Shown piece by piece: positions 35,122 through 46,610 of a stretch of 64,000 nt of DNA. A program made the position numbers and the translations under genes. Numbering within the stretch: the stretch's first letter is position 1; every line of letters starts with the position of its first letter. The stretch comes from Buxus sempervirens (lineage: Eukaryota > Streptophyta > Magnoliopsida > Buxales > Buxaceae): NCBI GenBank assembly GCA_947561395.2, contig OX387188.1, positions 14,974,229 through 15,038,228 on the forward strand, in the 5' to 3' direction. The notes under the pieces are model-generated. The model was not told the DNA's origin. It ran no database searches and saw only the letters and a list, made by a program, of their open reading frames with translations.

Positions 35122-35854
35122 AATTCATAAAAAATGAGATTTTTTGACCCGGATAAGTTTGAACCGACCCGAATCAATTTAACCCGACCCATATTGGCTG
35201 TTTGGGATATTTTTAGCCCATTAGTAGACCATGGGCCTAGATGGGCCCACCAAGACGTCCTCGGGCCCACTTATGGGACCCCCTTTTGACAAGCCCAAAC
35301 CAGGCCCGTTTGCAATAAACGGGCCCAAGTCTATTTGCAAACCTGCTAATGGGCCAAATCCAAGCCGACTAAGTCCTTAGCATGTTTAATTTAATTAGAT
35401 AAATAACTAAAATGGGTTACCCAATAACCTTGCTGGGCTCAAGCCCAACCTTGGCAATCCACGGGTCTTCCAACGAGACCTACCTCCGACCAACTCCGCC
35501 TAAATAAGAAGATAAAATAAAATAGAAAGGGATCCACACCTCCAGAGGGTCCCACCAGACCAAACCAAGTGACATGCTGGCCTAGGAAGGGTGAAACTGA
35601 CTCAAAAACCAGGGAGACCCGAGAGACCTATCAAATCGACGAGGCGGGCCAGGGTGTCTTTAGACTTCCCTGATCGTAACCGAGACCTTACCTTGAATCT
35701 CTAAAAAGCCGCAGATTAGTAAAAATAGACCTATATAGGCACCCCTTGTGTCTGCCTGCACCTCTCAGGTAGTGGCAACTCCAAAATAGTCCCGAGGCAC
35801 GCACATCACCACGTGCGCCCCGTCGTGCGACTGATTTTAGGTGCGTACAAACAT

Positions 35855-36551
35855 AATTTGTCGCTTTGGATTGCCAAATGCCATAGTATCAGACAATGCT
35901 TCAAATATTAAAAACAAGGATATGAAGAAAATGTGTGAGCAGTTTCAAATAAATCATCACAAGTCAGCTCCATACAGGCCAAAGATGAATCGGGCAGTAG
36001 AGGCGGCAAATAAGAACATAAAGAAGATAATTCAGAAAATGATAGTGAGTTATACAGATTGGCACGAAATGCTACCATTTGCTCTACATGCTTACAGAAC
36101 CTCAATCCGGACTTCTACTGGGGCAACGCCATATTCCTTGGTTTATGGAACGGAGGCAGTCTTACCTGTTGAAGTGGAAATCCCATCACTGAGAGTGCTT
36201 ATGGAAACAAAACTCGAAGAAGCTGAATGGGTTCAATCTAGATATGATTAACTCAACCTAATAGAGGAAAAGCATCTGAATGCACTTTGTCACGGCCAAT
36301 TGTACCAGAAGAGAATGGCCAAGGCCTATAATAAGAAGGTGAAGCCTAGAGCTTTCCAAGTGGGTAATTTGGTTTTAAAGAAGATATTACCATTTCTGGA
36401 GGACCCTCGTGGAACGTTTAAACCAAATTGGGAAGGACCTTATATGGTGAAGAAAGTCCTATTAGGAGGCGCTCTCATCTTATCAGAAATGGATGGGAAG
36501 GATTTTCCTGAGCCAATCAACTTTGACGCAGTCAAACGGTATTTCCCTTGA
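35855..36551 (+). pseudogene. int: Integrase of element 2, C-terminal part
   Basis: Continues the integrase after the solo LTR: second catalytic Asp (SDNASN), Glu in AVEAANKN, then the C-terminal block ending FDAVKRYFP. One TAA near 36249 replaces a Gln that is present in element 1 (FDQLQLL). The C-terminal domain (GPYMVKKVLLGGALIL) is otherwise intact. Confidence 0.88.
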
Positions 36552-37621
36552 AAGAATATCACTAAGAAATGATCCAAGGCCATCTTTCTTTATCCCTCAA
36601 AAATTTTAAAATCCTTAGCTTAAACAAATTGACCCTGTTCGTATCTTTCTAAAAAACCTAAACTATGACTTATAGTTGCAACTGGGGCAAAGCCAATAGG
36701 GGCAAAAATAAAGAAAAAAAGAGAAGAAGAAAAATAAGGTGGCAAATGAAAGCCAAATACAAAAGGAGAGAAAAAGGGCAAATTTTGGGAATCGGGGTTA
36801 TATCCATCATGACTGTAAGCCTAGTTGTCCTATTCAAAATATCAAAATTTTGAGCCTATAATAACTTTTCTTTCATAAACTTAACCTAGCCTTCATTTCG
36901 TCCTATTGACCAAGCCCTCGATGATCTTAGTGTATTCCTTCAACTCTTGGTGTTGGAATGGCAATGACGGAGTAAATGAGCCGGCCCTAGTGAAAACCGT
37001 AACAAGCACTAGGGACAATATTGGCCAGAAAAAGGCAAAAAGAAAAAGAAGAACAAAAGAAAAATGAAAAACAGAGAAAAGGTCAAAAACCGCACTGTGG
37101 GTACAGATTGGTCCAAACCGCATTGTTCATACGGTTTTGGCAGAACGATCAGGCAACCGCATGCTAAATGCGGTTTTGGCTAAACCAGTCTGAATGCACG
37201 GTTCTGAGCAGCAGATTTGAGTTGAGCAAATTTTCAGCACAAGACTGAGCCAGTAAGCATTGGCATGATCCATGAAGATGAGAAGGGAGTTTGGGGATGA
37301 GTCTAAAGGTCCAAAGGTCGACAGAATGGATTCTTCCCTATTATTTAAAATACCCTTTTTGCCCAACTTGCTTTAATTCATCAAACTATATGTGATTAAA
37401 GCGTTATGAACCAATTTCCAACAAAAATACATAAAAAAGAAAATTATATTTTGTCCGATGATGAGAAATCAATGACTTTTCATTAAACTATCAGTTTTAC
37501 AAGCATATAAGAGTTCTGAGGCCAATAGTATAAAAATCTATTTTTGTATTCCTTATCTTTCCACTAATGGAGTTTCTCTTTGTACAAAAGTGTAAAAAAT
37601 GAAAAAAATACAATAAAGGGG
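36552..37621 (+). other. Region between integrase and antisense gene B, with AACCGC dyads
   Basis: No gene. Purine-rich tracts at 36700-36790 and 37020-37080. Four AACCGC-type dyads start at 37088, 37116, 37155 and 37183 (spacing 28, 39, 28). The third has 8-nt perfect arms (AACCGCAT/ATGCGGTT). They lie about 0.4 kb past the 3' end of antisense gene B. Confidence 0.75.
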
Positions 37622-39272
37622 CTAATCTCTATCCCCTAGCCTCTCTTCGAGCTCTCTAATCCGAGCTGCCTGAACCGCGACAAGCCTCTCAGCCCCCTCT
37701 GCATCCGGGTCACTGAGGAAGGAAATGACATCATCTGAGAGGGTCTATCTGGTCCTCATATCTCTGAGCCTGGCCATGGTCTCATCATGCCTGTGCCATG
37801 CGGCTCTAACCTCGAAGCGACAGGCCTGTATCTGCACTGCAAGCTGTCTCTCCAATTCCTCCTTCTCCAGTCTCATGGCTCGAGCCTCCTCTACCCATAT
37901 ATGCTAGAGCCGCCTATAAGAAGCCTCTCAGTCTCCAAATGATCCTCATAGGTAGGACACGGGACAGCAGGGAGATCCACTGGTATAGAAGCACATCTTT
38001 GCGCCTGCTCCCTAATCCAGAAGAGGTAGTCATTCTCATGCAATTTGGAGAAGACAGGACCACTCAAGAAGCAGGCATGGGACCACTCCTTCATCAAACG
38101 ATAGCATGCCCCATGGTGGCCGGTGTGAGAGGGCAATGAACTCATCATAGCCCTGAGGTACCAGGATCCCCTGAGCCTTCTCTCTGAACTACCGGATGAC
38201 CCTCAAAGGCAAGGAAAGCAAAGCAGACCTCAAGCCCATGAGCACGGCAAAATTCCGATCTGGGAAGTTGATCACCGTCTCGGCAGAAGGCTGATAAGTA
38301 CCAGGCCATCTCACCTGGTCATCTTGGAGTGTCCCTAAAAAGACAAACCACCCCCTCTTGCCTCCTGGGATAAAAGGACACCTCCGGTTGTTCATCAAAG
38401 TGAGAACATCCATGTTCCTGGCGAAGTGTCTGTCTATCTCCTCAATCTGAGTCAGATGATCCAGAAGCCAGAGCTACAAAGAAAAGGGAAGCATTTCAAT
38501 TTATTTAGAAAATTTCAATTTCATAAGAAAATTGTAATTCAAGAAAGAGGTTCAAATTTTACCTGAAGGATAGAGGCGCAGGCGAGGAAACTCTTCTTCA
38601 TCCGATGATAGCAGTCAGTCAAGGCCTGGTATATTTCAGCCAGGATCATAGGGGCAAGCCTTTTGCGCTCCCTAACTTGGTAAATGACTGAAATGAGGGA
38701 TAAATCAACCTCGCTATCATCTCGAGGGAATAAGAGTTGGTTGACCACTATCAAGGTCAAAGCATTGAACCGAGCCGGCTGGTTCAAGCTATTCAATAGC
38801 TTTTTAGTCAAAAATGACTTGGATAGGGTCAATAAGGCGTTATCATCCCCTAACTCTTTCTTGCCAATACCTAAAAAAGTGGAGGCTTCCTTTTTAAAGC
38901 TTGGTTTGAGAGGTGGGTTGACTACCTTTTTGGAGAACCTAGTATTGAGGATGGTTTCAACCTCCTCGACTGTAGGGGTCATCTCCTTCTCCCCAAACCT
39001 GAAAAGGTTTAATTGGGTTCCCAATGCCCAATCAGTGCTTCTATGATTTCCCATTTTAGGGAAACCTTTGGGAGTGAGAAGATGTGGCCTAGACTGGTAA
39101 AGTCCCAGTCTATCTTATCTCGATGGGTCATTGAGTCAACCCATCTCTCATAGCAAGTATCTACAATGGCATACCTTGTCAAATTTGGAGGTTTGGATCT
39201 AATGGTTGGTCTGGAGGTTGATGTTTCAGGTATAGAGGATGAAGAAGGCGCAGAAGCTGAATCAGAGGCCAT
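37622..39272 (-). pseudogene. Antisense gene B of element 2, DUF7745-like
   Basis: Minus-strand gene starting at ATG 39272 (Ser/Pro-rich N-terminus, then DFTSLGHIFSLPK). The core has FRFGEKEMTPTVEEVETIL, LTLIVVNQLLFPRDDSEVDL and LAPMILAEIYQALTDC. I recognise these as like the DUF7745 domain of plant retroelement-associated proteins, from memory of the family. An 89 bp intron at 38474-38562 has GT/AG ends on the minus strand and joins ASILQ to LWLLDHL. The C-terminal part is a predicted coiled coil (EKEELERQLAVQIQ) ending near 37622. Frameshifts near 39015 and 38180 and several stops make it non-functional. Function unknown. Confidence 0.7.
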
Positions 39273-39400
39273 TAATGGTCAAAAGTGGATTAAAGGCAGC
39301 TAGGAGAGAGAATCGTCGAAAAGGGGGTTTCTGACCTAAGCAATACGTCAAAGTGACGTTCTACCCGCGATTTGCGGCTTTAAAATCACAAAAGCGCAAA
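39273..39400 (-). promoter_or_regulatory. Putative promoter of antisense gene B
   Basis: A TTTTAAA TATA-like sequence (minus strand, about 39379-39385) lies roughly 105 bp before the ATG at 39272, directly next to the dyads at 39401-39518. A short ACGTCA...TGACGT inverted repeat lies between, near 39345-39358. Confidence 0.4.
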
Positions 39401-39518
39401 AACCGCATACTCAGAATGGTTGTACCTGAATCGCGCCAAATGTGCAGTTACATTTTCGCGAAGTTTAAAAACCGCGGGATAAGTGCAGTTCTTGCACAAC
39501 CGCTCTGTATGTACGGTT
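39401..39518. repeat. AACCGC-type dyads at the antisense gene B promoter
   Basis: Starts 39401, 39429, 39470 and 39498 (spacing 28, 41, 28). The second has become TCG...CAG, two transitions. A compact CCGC...GCGG dyad also lies at 39365-39377. Confidence 0.88.
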
Positions 39519-39757
39519 TTTTCACAAAAACAGTTTTTTCCTCTTTCTTTTAATAAGTCATGTTTCCAAAGATACCTGTTACCTGTGTAGCAGTTATATC
39601 ATGATAAGAAACAAATAAAAAGCAAAAAAATAAAAGAAAAGAAGCAAAAAATGAATAATTTTCTCTTTTATATACACATGCAAATGAATACATCAGTTTT
39701 TATATATACAAGTGTCAGATGTAAGAAGGAAAAGAATCCTAATCTATCTCTTGCAGG

Positions 39758-42700
39758 TCAATCCCCATCGCCTCCGCCTCGCCGTCGCCATCGGATAAAA
39801 AAATGATCTGAGAAACGTGGGCTGGCAGGAGAAGATGGGTCAGCAAGAGTAGAGGGACCAACTGTAGGAGGCAAATCGACTGGAAGCACCGGCTTGATTG
39901 GAGGCACCGGCTCAACTAAAGGGATTGGAACTGGATCGTCCAGACCATCATGGATAAGATCCATGAAGCGGGAAACCGAGGTATCTGTCGCCAAGGGGAC
40001 CAGGTCCAAAACCCGAGAATCCTCAGCAGCGAGAGATGAATCAACGTCTATAGGCTCTGCTGCCTCACGGACCTCTGCCACCTCAGGCTCGGGCACATCA
40101 TGCACATCCTCCTCCATCGCAGGCTCGGCTGCCACAGGGAGCTCAGAAACCTCAAGGCCACCCTCTTCTGGCTCAGTGGCAATCAAAGGATCCTCCTCTG
40201 GCTCAATAGTCTCCGGCTTAGGAGCACTCTCAAGCATAGAGGTAACCTCCGGCAGCTCGACTGGCTCTGGAACGGCAGCAAAAGTAGCCTCTGCCACTAT
40301 CTCTGGATCTCTCTTCGGAATCTCTGCAGCCTCTACAGAAAGAGATAGGGTACGGGAGCTGGATGGCGAAGCTGCCAGATCCTCCTGAAAACAAAAAAAG
40401 CCTAATCAAAAGCAGAGAATATAAAAGATTAAAAGCAGAAACTGAAAAGGATAGAAGGATGACCTAGGCTCCTGAAAGCCCTGCCTGGTCCTGAGCCCTG
40501 GGTAGCTGAGCCCACAAATCAGCAATAAAAGCGGCCTGCCCAATGATGATGACGTCGCTCTCAGCTATAGCAACGTCTCTCTCTGCCAGCTGACTCTCCA
40601 GATCCGCATAGCGAGCTCGGATCTCCCCTAACTGTGCCTCCTGAAATAAGAAGAAAAGGACATTAGCAATTTCAAATATGGGAAAAGCTAAAAGAATAGA
40701 GCAGGACGGGATTCATACCATGGTGTCATATAGGCGGATCACCACCCCTCCAATCTCGGTAACTCCACCTCGAACGGGCATGGGCTGCATAAGACAACCT
40801 ACTAAGACCTGCCCGAACTAGGCATCATAGTCACCCTCTGCTAAGTGTATCACCAGCCTCCCAATCGCCAAAATGGGCTGGATCGAATGGACCGGGAGGG
40901 GTGACAGGTTCCGTATCTGGAGGAGCCACAGGGATCCGGAGCTCACCGGTGTGCTGAAAGTAGAAGCGCTCGCCGAGGTACCATATGCTACCCAGCTGCC
41001 CGATGAAGAACGGGTACCTCTGACGCTACTCATCTAGAGTGAACGCCTCATCTACAAATGGCTGAAAAGCCAACTCATCATGAAGGCCATCTAGGCGGGG
41101 GACAGATAGCTGAAAATAAACAAAGATGAATATCAGATTCTTGAAAAAAAAAGAAAAGAGAAAATAAGAATAAGTGGAATCCGTGAAAGCCTACCTCTAT
41201 CCTAAAGGTCCTATCCGAGTGAGCCCTGGCCGACCTAGGGCGACTCTTCTCAGAGTCGCGCTGAATCTGACTCCATCTACGTGCCACAGGGAATGTCCCC
41301 TCAGGCAGTGTGGAAGTCAAGCGAAAGTGGGTCACATAGACCCGAGCAAAGAATTGAAAGAGAAAGAAAAAAGAAGATAAGAAAAAAGAAAAAGAAAAAA
41401 AAAGAAAAGAAAAAAAAGGAAAGAAGAAAAGAAAAGAGAAATGAATTCATACCTGCAGAAAGGGCCAGAAAAACCTGCAGCCAACCCCAGCACCTCAACC
41501 AAGTCCGGGAAATGCGACTGATCCTACTCCTATCCCACGCCTCCACTGGCATCTCCTCATATCCTAAAAGCTTGGCAATCTCCAAATCGGCCGGCCTATC
41601 CAACTCAGTGATGACATCTCCAGTCATCCTAATCCCGATAATGAGAACGAAGTCAGAGGGACGAATCCCAATCTCTACGTTAAGCAAATGGAAGCTCAGG
41701 GTCTCTGGAAAAAACAGCTCCATCATAGCCGCTATCAGAGGACGATCCTGACGAACGCTGGTGATGGTGATGAAGGGGCCGAACCCAAAACAGCCCATCT
41801 CTTGACGCAAAGGAGTCGAACATACAGCCACTGTCTCGGCAAAAAGAGCCCAACTCCTGTGATAATGAAAAGACGGGTAGACAAGGGGAATGTCAGCCCT
41901 GACGCCCGCTGAAGGGTGCGTCCTCAGATCATGGAGAAGAGAAGTATCTTGGACCTGATTTGCTATCTCGACAGGAATAGCAACGCGGATCGCCCGAGCC
42001 TCTGCCCTACCTCTACGGCGAGCCCCGCTGCGACCTCGGTAGCAGGCTAGAAATGCAAACAGAATGAGGTCAGGTTAAAGGTTGTAAGGGAAAGGCTTGG
42101 TTGTTGAAAAGAAAAGAGAATACCTCCAGGGTTGGCTCCTGCGAACCCCCAGATGCTCCAGAATCTGAATCTGAAGCCTCCAAACTGCTGGGAGAAGAAG
42201 GATCAGGGTCCTCCTCAGCCCTAGAAGAAGATGCCACATTGGCCGGGTCCCTCCAAACCCTCAAAGAGGAAGGCTCATCTGCGGGACCCCGAGAAGCGCG
42301 ACATTGCGAGCCATCTATAAGACCAATTGCAGAGAGAAATTCATTATGTGTTTACATTTGAAGCCATTATATTTGCTTTCATGTTTCCGTTAATTTGGCT
42401 CTTCTTTAGACTAATCAATTCTACGTGGTTTGCAGAAAAATGAAGATCGGAAGAAGCACTTCAAAAAGTGCCCGACTGAACCAAGATTGGATTTCTTTTA
42501 GTCTTTAATATTGTTTTTATTATCCTTATTATTCATAATATGTATAAGAATTATATATAGAAAGTAAAATTCCTATATATCCTTTTTATATGCAAAAAGA
42601 AAAAAGAAAGAAAGAAAAAAAAAGAAGAGAGACTGTGAAAGGAGTTTTTAGGAGCCTAATTTCATTTCTAAAGGTTGTAGAACTCTAATGTGTCTACAAA

Positions 42701-43780
42701 ATTGTTTAAAGTCTCTAAACTGCTGAATTGTTCCATTCCCAGGTTCATAAAAGGAAGGCAGCAAAAGGTAATCAAGGCATGCTCAAATCAGCATGAAACT
42801 ATTCAAGCATGCTGGCAAATCAGTAAGTCCAAGAGAAAAGAAAAACAGTTCTAAGCATGCCTTCAAAAGAGAAGCAGATGCATTCAAGTGTGCGTACACA
42901 GCATCTTTTAGAAAAAAATCAAAGCATACTATAGACATGAAGAAGTGGTTAGCTACACTGCATAAAAAATGATCAATAACAAGCAAAGATCATGCATTTC
43001 TAGGTGGAATGTCAACCAAGAGAAGTCAGATGTATAGTAGCATGAACAGATATAGAAATTGGAAATATCGACAGTGTTGGCATTCAAAAGAATCACCAAT
43101 TGTTATTCAGCTAAATCTATGATGTCGGCAAGCACAGAAATTGGGGGTCTCCCTCGATCAAGAGCAAATAACCAAAATCATTCCATAAATCTGAGCAATA
43201 CAAGTCATCGTTGAGTTTAGATCAATACAGGCAATGGGCACATGCAAAATTGGGGATTTTATCCCATTGACAACAAAGCAACCAATGCAGTAAATCAAGG
43301 GCAAAGAATCAAATTCGGACACGAATTAAGCTCATGCAATCATGGAATCATGGCACAAAACTTTCGGACTGACTGTTTGCAAGTAAAGTCAAGGGTTCGG
43401 CCACTTACCTGGGATAGACGAAGCCTGAGTATTCACAAGGAGAAGGAATTCTTTGTCTCACCGGAACTCCAATGGCAGTGGATGGAGGTAGGGGCTGAAG
43501 GAGATCCTCGGTCATGAAGGAGGAGTGACCACAGTCACGATATTAGCAGGAAGGATGTGAGCACAGTGGGTGCTCGCCGAAATCCCCAATCACAGGAAGT
43601 TGTTGATCACTCGGACAAGAGTCGCCGGAGGAGTAAGGTCGCCGGAGAGCGGGTAACGTTGCCGGAGAAGAAGAGGTGAAAGCCGGAGAGAAGGCACGGT
43701 CGCAAGAGCAAACAGCAAGCTTTGAAGAGCAAGGGTTTTTGCGAACAAAGTGAAGCCTGTCGCGGTCGCGTTTATATGCA
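39758..43780 (-). pseudogene. Antisense gene A of element 2, plant-mobile-domain-like with introns
   Basis: Multi-exon minus-strand gene. A 5' UTR exon (about 43780-43409) is followed by a 1.1 kb intron (42315-43408) whose acceptor directly precedes ATG 42314. Further GT-AG introns: 42047-42123, 41110-41194, 40641-40718 and 40385-40463, all 77-85 bp. Another begins with its donor at 41452, and its acceptor (about 41343) seems mutated from AG to GG. The N-terminal exon is Ser/acidic. The core (RPLIAAMMELFFPETLSFHL near 41730) resembles the plant mobile domain (aminotransferase-like) family. The last exon is a Glu/Pro-rich tail ending at 39758. The N-terminal frame is broken. The protein's role is unknown. 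Confidence 0.68.
43771..43778 (-). promoter_or_regulatory. TATA-like box of antisense gene A
   Basis: CATATAAAC on the minus strand, followed by the Pro/Ser-type 5' UTR exon. AACCGC dyads start 11 bp upstream on the minus strand (43789-43848). Confidence 0.5.
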
Positions 43781-43788
43781 ACCTAGAG

Positions 43789-43848
43789 AACCGCATAGAC
43801 AGAGCGATTGATATTTAAATTGCCAAAAACCGCATGTTCAGTACGGTT
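43789..43848. repeat. Two AACCGC-type dyads upstream of antisense gene A
   Basis: Starts 43789 and 43828, exactly 39 bp apart. The second is AACCGCA with right arm ACGGTT. They lie immediately upstream (minus strand) of the TATA-like box of gene A. Confidence 0.85.
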
Positions 43849-44181
43849 AGCACCCAAAAAATGAATTTTCAAAACTTTTTCCATTCTCGTTCAAGAGATT
43901 TGTGTCCAAGATAGTTGTGAATTGCAAGAAACACCACGCTATCAATTTTTGTTTTAAAAATTTGCTCAAATCTCACTTCATAGCCACGAGCGCTCTGTGA
44001 GACGCGAGAAGAGGATTTGCCCCTTAAGGTTAGGGACTTTTTAGCAGATCTCCTAAACAAATTCTTTTTCCAAAAATCATATTTTTGAGTTCTTGCAAGT
44101 CATGATTGAATGGACATAATCTTGGGAAGCGCAATTTGCGGGTCTTTTTGCTCTCCACTGTTAATTGATTCCAATTCCAGC

Positions 44182-44194
44182 GAAGAGGAGGTAG
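44182..44194 (+). other. Polypurine tract of element 2
   Basis: GAAGAGGAGG followed by TAG, ending one base before the TG of the 3' LTR at 44196. Confidence 0.7.
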
Positions 44195-44308
44195 TTGTAG
44201 ACACCCCAAATTGCACTTCAATATGAGAGAAAAATCAAAAGGAATTTTAAATGTTTTATTTGAGCTTTGGCATGTGTCAAAAACTCAAAAATACTCAAAA
44301 AGGGTGCT

Positions 44309-44576
44309 AACCACACTGAATATACGGTTTTTGAGAATTTGGTCTCAACCGCCCCGTGTATGCGGTTGCGACCGCACACACAGGACGGTTGAGGTTTATG
44401 CTTCTTGCGTGAGTTGTCATGTGGCTTCTAGAAGCTTTGGCCGTTAAGCCACGTCGACAGCAATCATGAGGAGCGTAACTAAATTGGAACCGCCCTGTAT
44501 GTGTGGTTAAGGTGAGTTTGCATGAAAACCGCATATAAGGTGACGGTTTTGTGGAAACCGCACTGTATATGCGGTT
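44309..44576. repeat. Six AACCGC-type dyads in element 2 LTR
   Basis: Starts 44309, 44347, 44370, 44488, 44527 and 44556 (spacing 38, 23, 118, 39, 29). The last is perfect over 8 nt (AAACCGCA/TGCGGTTT). The one at 44527 carries a one-base insertion. They lie about 200-470 bp before the TATA box. Confidence 0.9.
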
Positions 44577-44777
44577 TTGCTTGTTTCGGAGATTTGTGAA
44601 AAGGCTCGATCTTTGAGCCTTATTTAAACATATTACCTCTCTCTCGGGGACTTGAACTCCTTATTTCACCCTCTGAAACTTCTAGATTTACATCAATTCA
44701 ATGCTTTAACTTGAATTAGAACAATCTAGAGAGTTTTTTGGGCATACCCTTGGGACTTTATTGCCCTTGGTTGTGCC

Positions 44778-44785
44778 TATAAATA
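44778..44785 (+). promoter_or_regulatory. TATA box of element 2 LTR
   Basis: TATAAATA in the context GCC...GAGGGGTCCTCCTC, shared with 57705-57712 in element 3. Confidence 0.7.
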
Positions 44786-46610
44786 GAGGGGTCCTCCTCT
44801 TGCAAATGGCTACAATTTGAAGCTTAGAAGCTCTGCAAGAATAGGAGAAATTTTGTTGGATTGTCTACTCAAGTCATCAAAGGTAAAGCTCTATTTACAT
44901 TTCCAGCTTCCTCTTTACATTTCCAACCCCCATCTTCTACCTTTCTGTAATGTAAGGCCCTGAGTGTCTTTTTGAAGCCACAAACCTCTTCCAAAGTACC
45001 TGAGAATTCTCTCTAGCCGTAAAACGTGAAGAGAGAGCCTTGGGAAAAAGAAGTAAGAATGGATCTTCTAGGCTTAGAACCCACATACAATGAAGAGCAT
45101 GCAATTTGGTTATTTTGAGCCTATGGTTGAGTTCTCTGATGTATTGTGCATTTGTTTGTAGAAGAGATCTACGAATCCTTGCTCTCATAGCAATGGATTC
45201 CAGCCTTCTCCTAGAAATTTGATTTCCACTACCACCAAGCACACTTTTTACTATTTTATGCAAGGATAAGCTAGATCTTGGATTTCCATGTTTAATATGG
45301 ACAATCTGGGATCATTGGCTTTAGAATGAATTTTAGAACTTCATGAGGTTGTTTTTCATGGTTTCCAAGTGTTTTGGTCAAATCCACTTGCACACATGCA
45401 CAGGTTGTGGTCTTTTATTCAAAAATCTTCAAAACAGGGCAGCATCTGTGGCTTGTCTTGAAATGCTTATAACTTCATCCTCCAGATGAATTTTTGAGTG
45501 ATTCCAAAGATGTGTGATAGATGGGATAGCCTACTTTGTATCTGGAAATTTTCGTTCATTTTTATGAAGCCAATTTTTTACACCATTTGTTTAAAGTCTA
45601 TAAGTCAGTTCAGCCCAGATTGCTGAACTTGCCGCTTTGATGGTGCACCATTTACTCAATTTTAATCCGTTTTGAATGATTTCAGTCTCTGTGTTTTCCT
45701 TGAGGAGTCTATTTTCCATTTCAACTAGTTTCAACAGATTTTGATTTGATTTGTGGCTGGTGTGCTTGATTGACTCAGAGTGGCTCTGCAACAGAGTTCT
45801 GTGTTAATCTGTGATCCTGTAGGCATGTTCAAGAGGAAACACAAGTCACAAATGGATGGAGTTTGGTGTAAGGCCTATTTCGTTTGAAAGATAGCACCAT
45901 ATACTTCATCCGTGCAAGTTTTTACGAATTTATATGGAGCCAAACTCCACAAATAAATTTTCAAAAATGCTTACTCGCCGCTTTTCTCTGAGTTACAATA
46001 GCAGATTTTCATAGAATATTTCTCTCTTGTTTTAAACCGGAATGAGCTGATTTTTTCATAGAATACTCTATTTTGTACCAGTTATTAAATGGCCCTGGTT
46101 TCATTTGATTTGGATTTAAATCAAGTGATTTATGGTTGATCGAAGTCTCAAGTTCTTATAACTTGATTTTTCCAGATTTACCTTAGCTTGATTTTTCTTC
46201 ATTTTTACTTTGATTTTCATTCACTCGTGAAGTTATAGAAGTGGTATATCCATGAGGAGAGTACAAATTCATTAGACTACTCATGTGGAATAATCACATA
46301 TATTTGCTTATTTTTAAGCATCCTTTGTCTATTTTTTATTAGCAAGCAACCCTTAGCATAAGCAAGCATGTGGCAACCGTCTTAGACGGATGAGTGGGGG
46401 TGCCTAACACCTTCCCCCGCTCATAACTAATTCCCCTTACCTGATCTCTGGATTTTTCCTTGTATTAGAGCTACCTTGGCTCTATTTGGCATTTATGAAC
46501 CCTTTGGTGTCCATTCACACCCTAACTTGGATGGTGGCGACTCTTTATTTTTACCGATCCCCGTGTGACGATATAGGAAGTCATCTTAGGTGACATTTCT
46601 ATGTCTCACA

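Larger units (their letters stand above)
33335..35849 (+). repeat. Solo LTR inserted in element 2 integrase
   Basis: Aligned with the solo LTR at 23070-25479: it starts TATAGACACCTG (first TG changed to TA) and ends GTGCGTACA. Flanks AAAAT (33330-33334) and AACAT (35850-35854) are a target duplication with one mismatch, and removing the insert keeps the integrase frame. TATAAAA is at 34208-34214. A C-run then T-run lies at 34357-34376. Unlike its relative, its dyads (35043-35121) are of the AACCGC type. Confidence 0.9.
44196..46610 (+). repeat. 3' LTR of element 2, first unit
   Basis: Opens TGTAGACACC and ends ATGTCTCACA, matching the element 3 LTR (56863-59770) in ends and landmarks: TATAAATA, then AAAACGTGAAG, then CCTAACACCTTCCCC, then GGTGTCCATTCACACC, then TGGCGACTCT. 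AACCGC dyads at 44309-44576 precede the TATA box at 44778-44785. It follows a polypurine tract, so it is a 3' LTR. Confidence 0.85.

Noticed and set aside
38684..41751. Plus-strand open frames at 38684-39046, 39894-40388 and 41281-41751
   Set aside because: They are reverse-strand shadows of antisense genes A and B. The last is Lys/Arg-rich only because it reads through the complement of a pyrimidine-rich intron.
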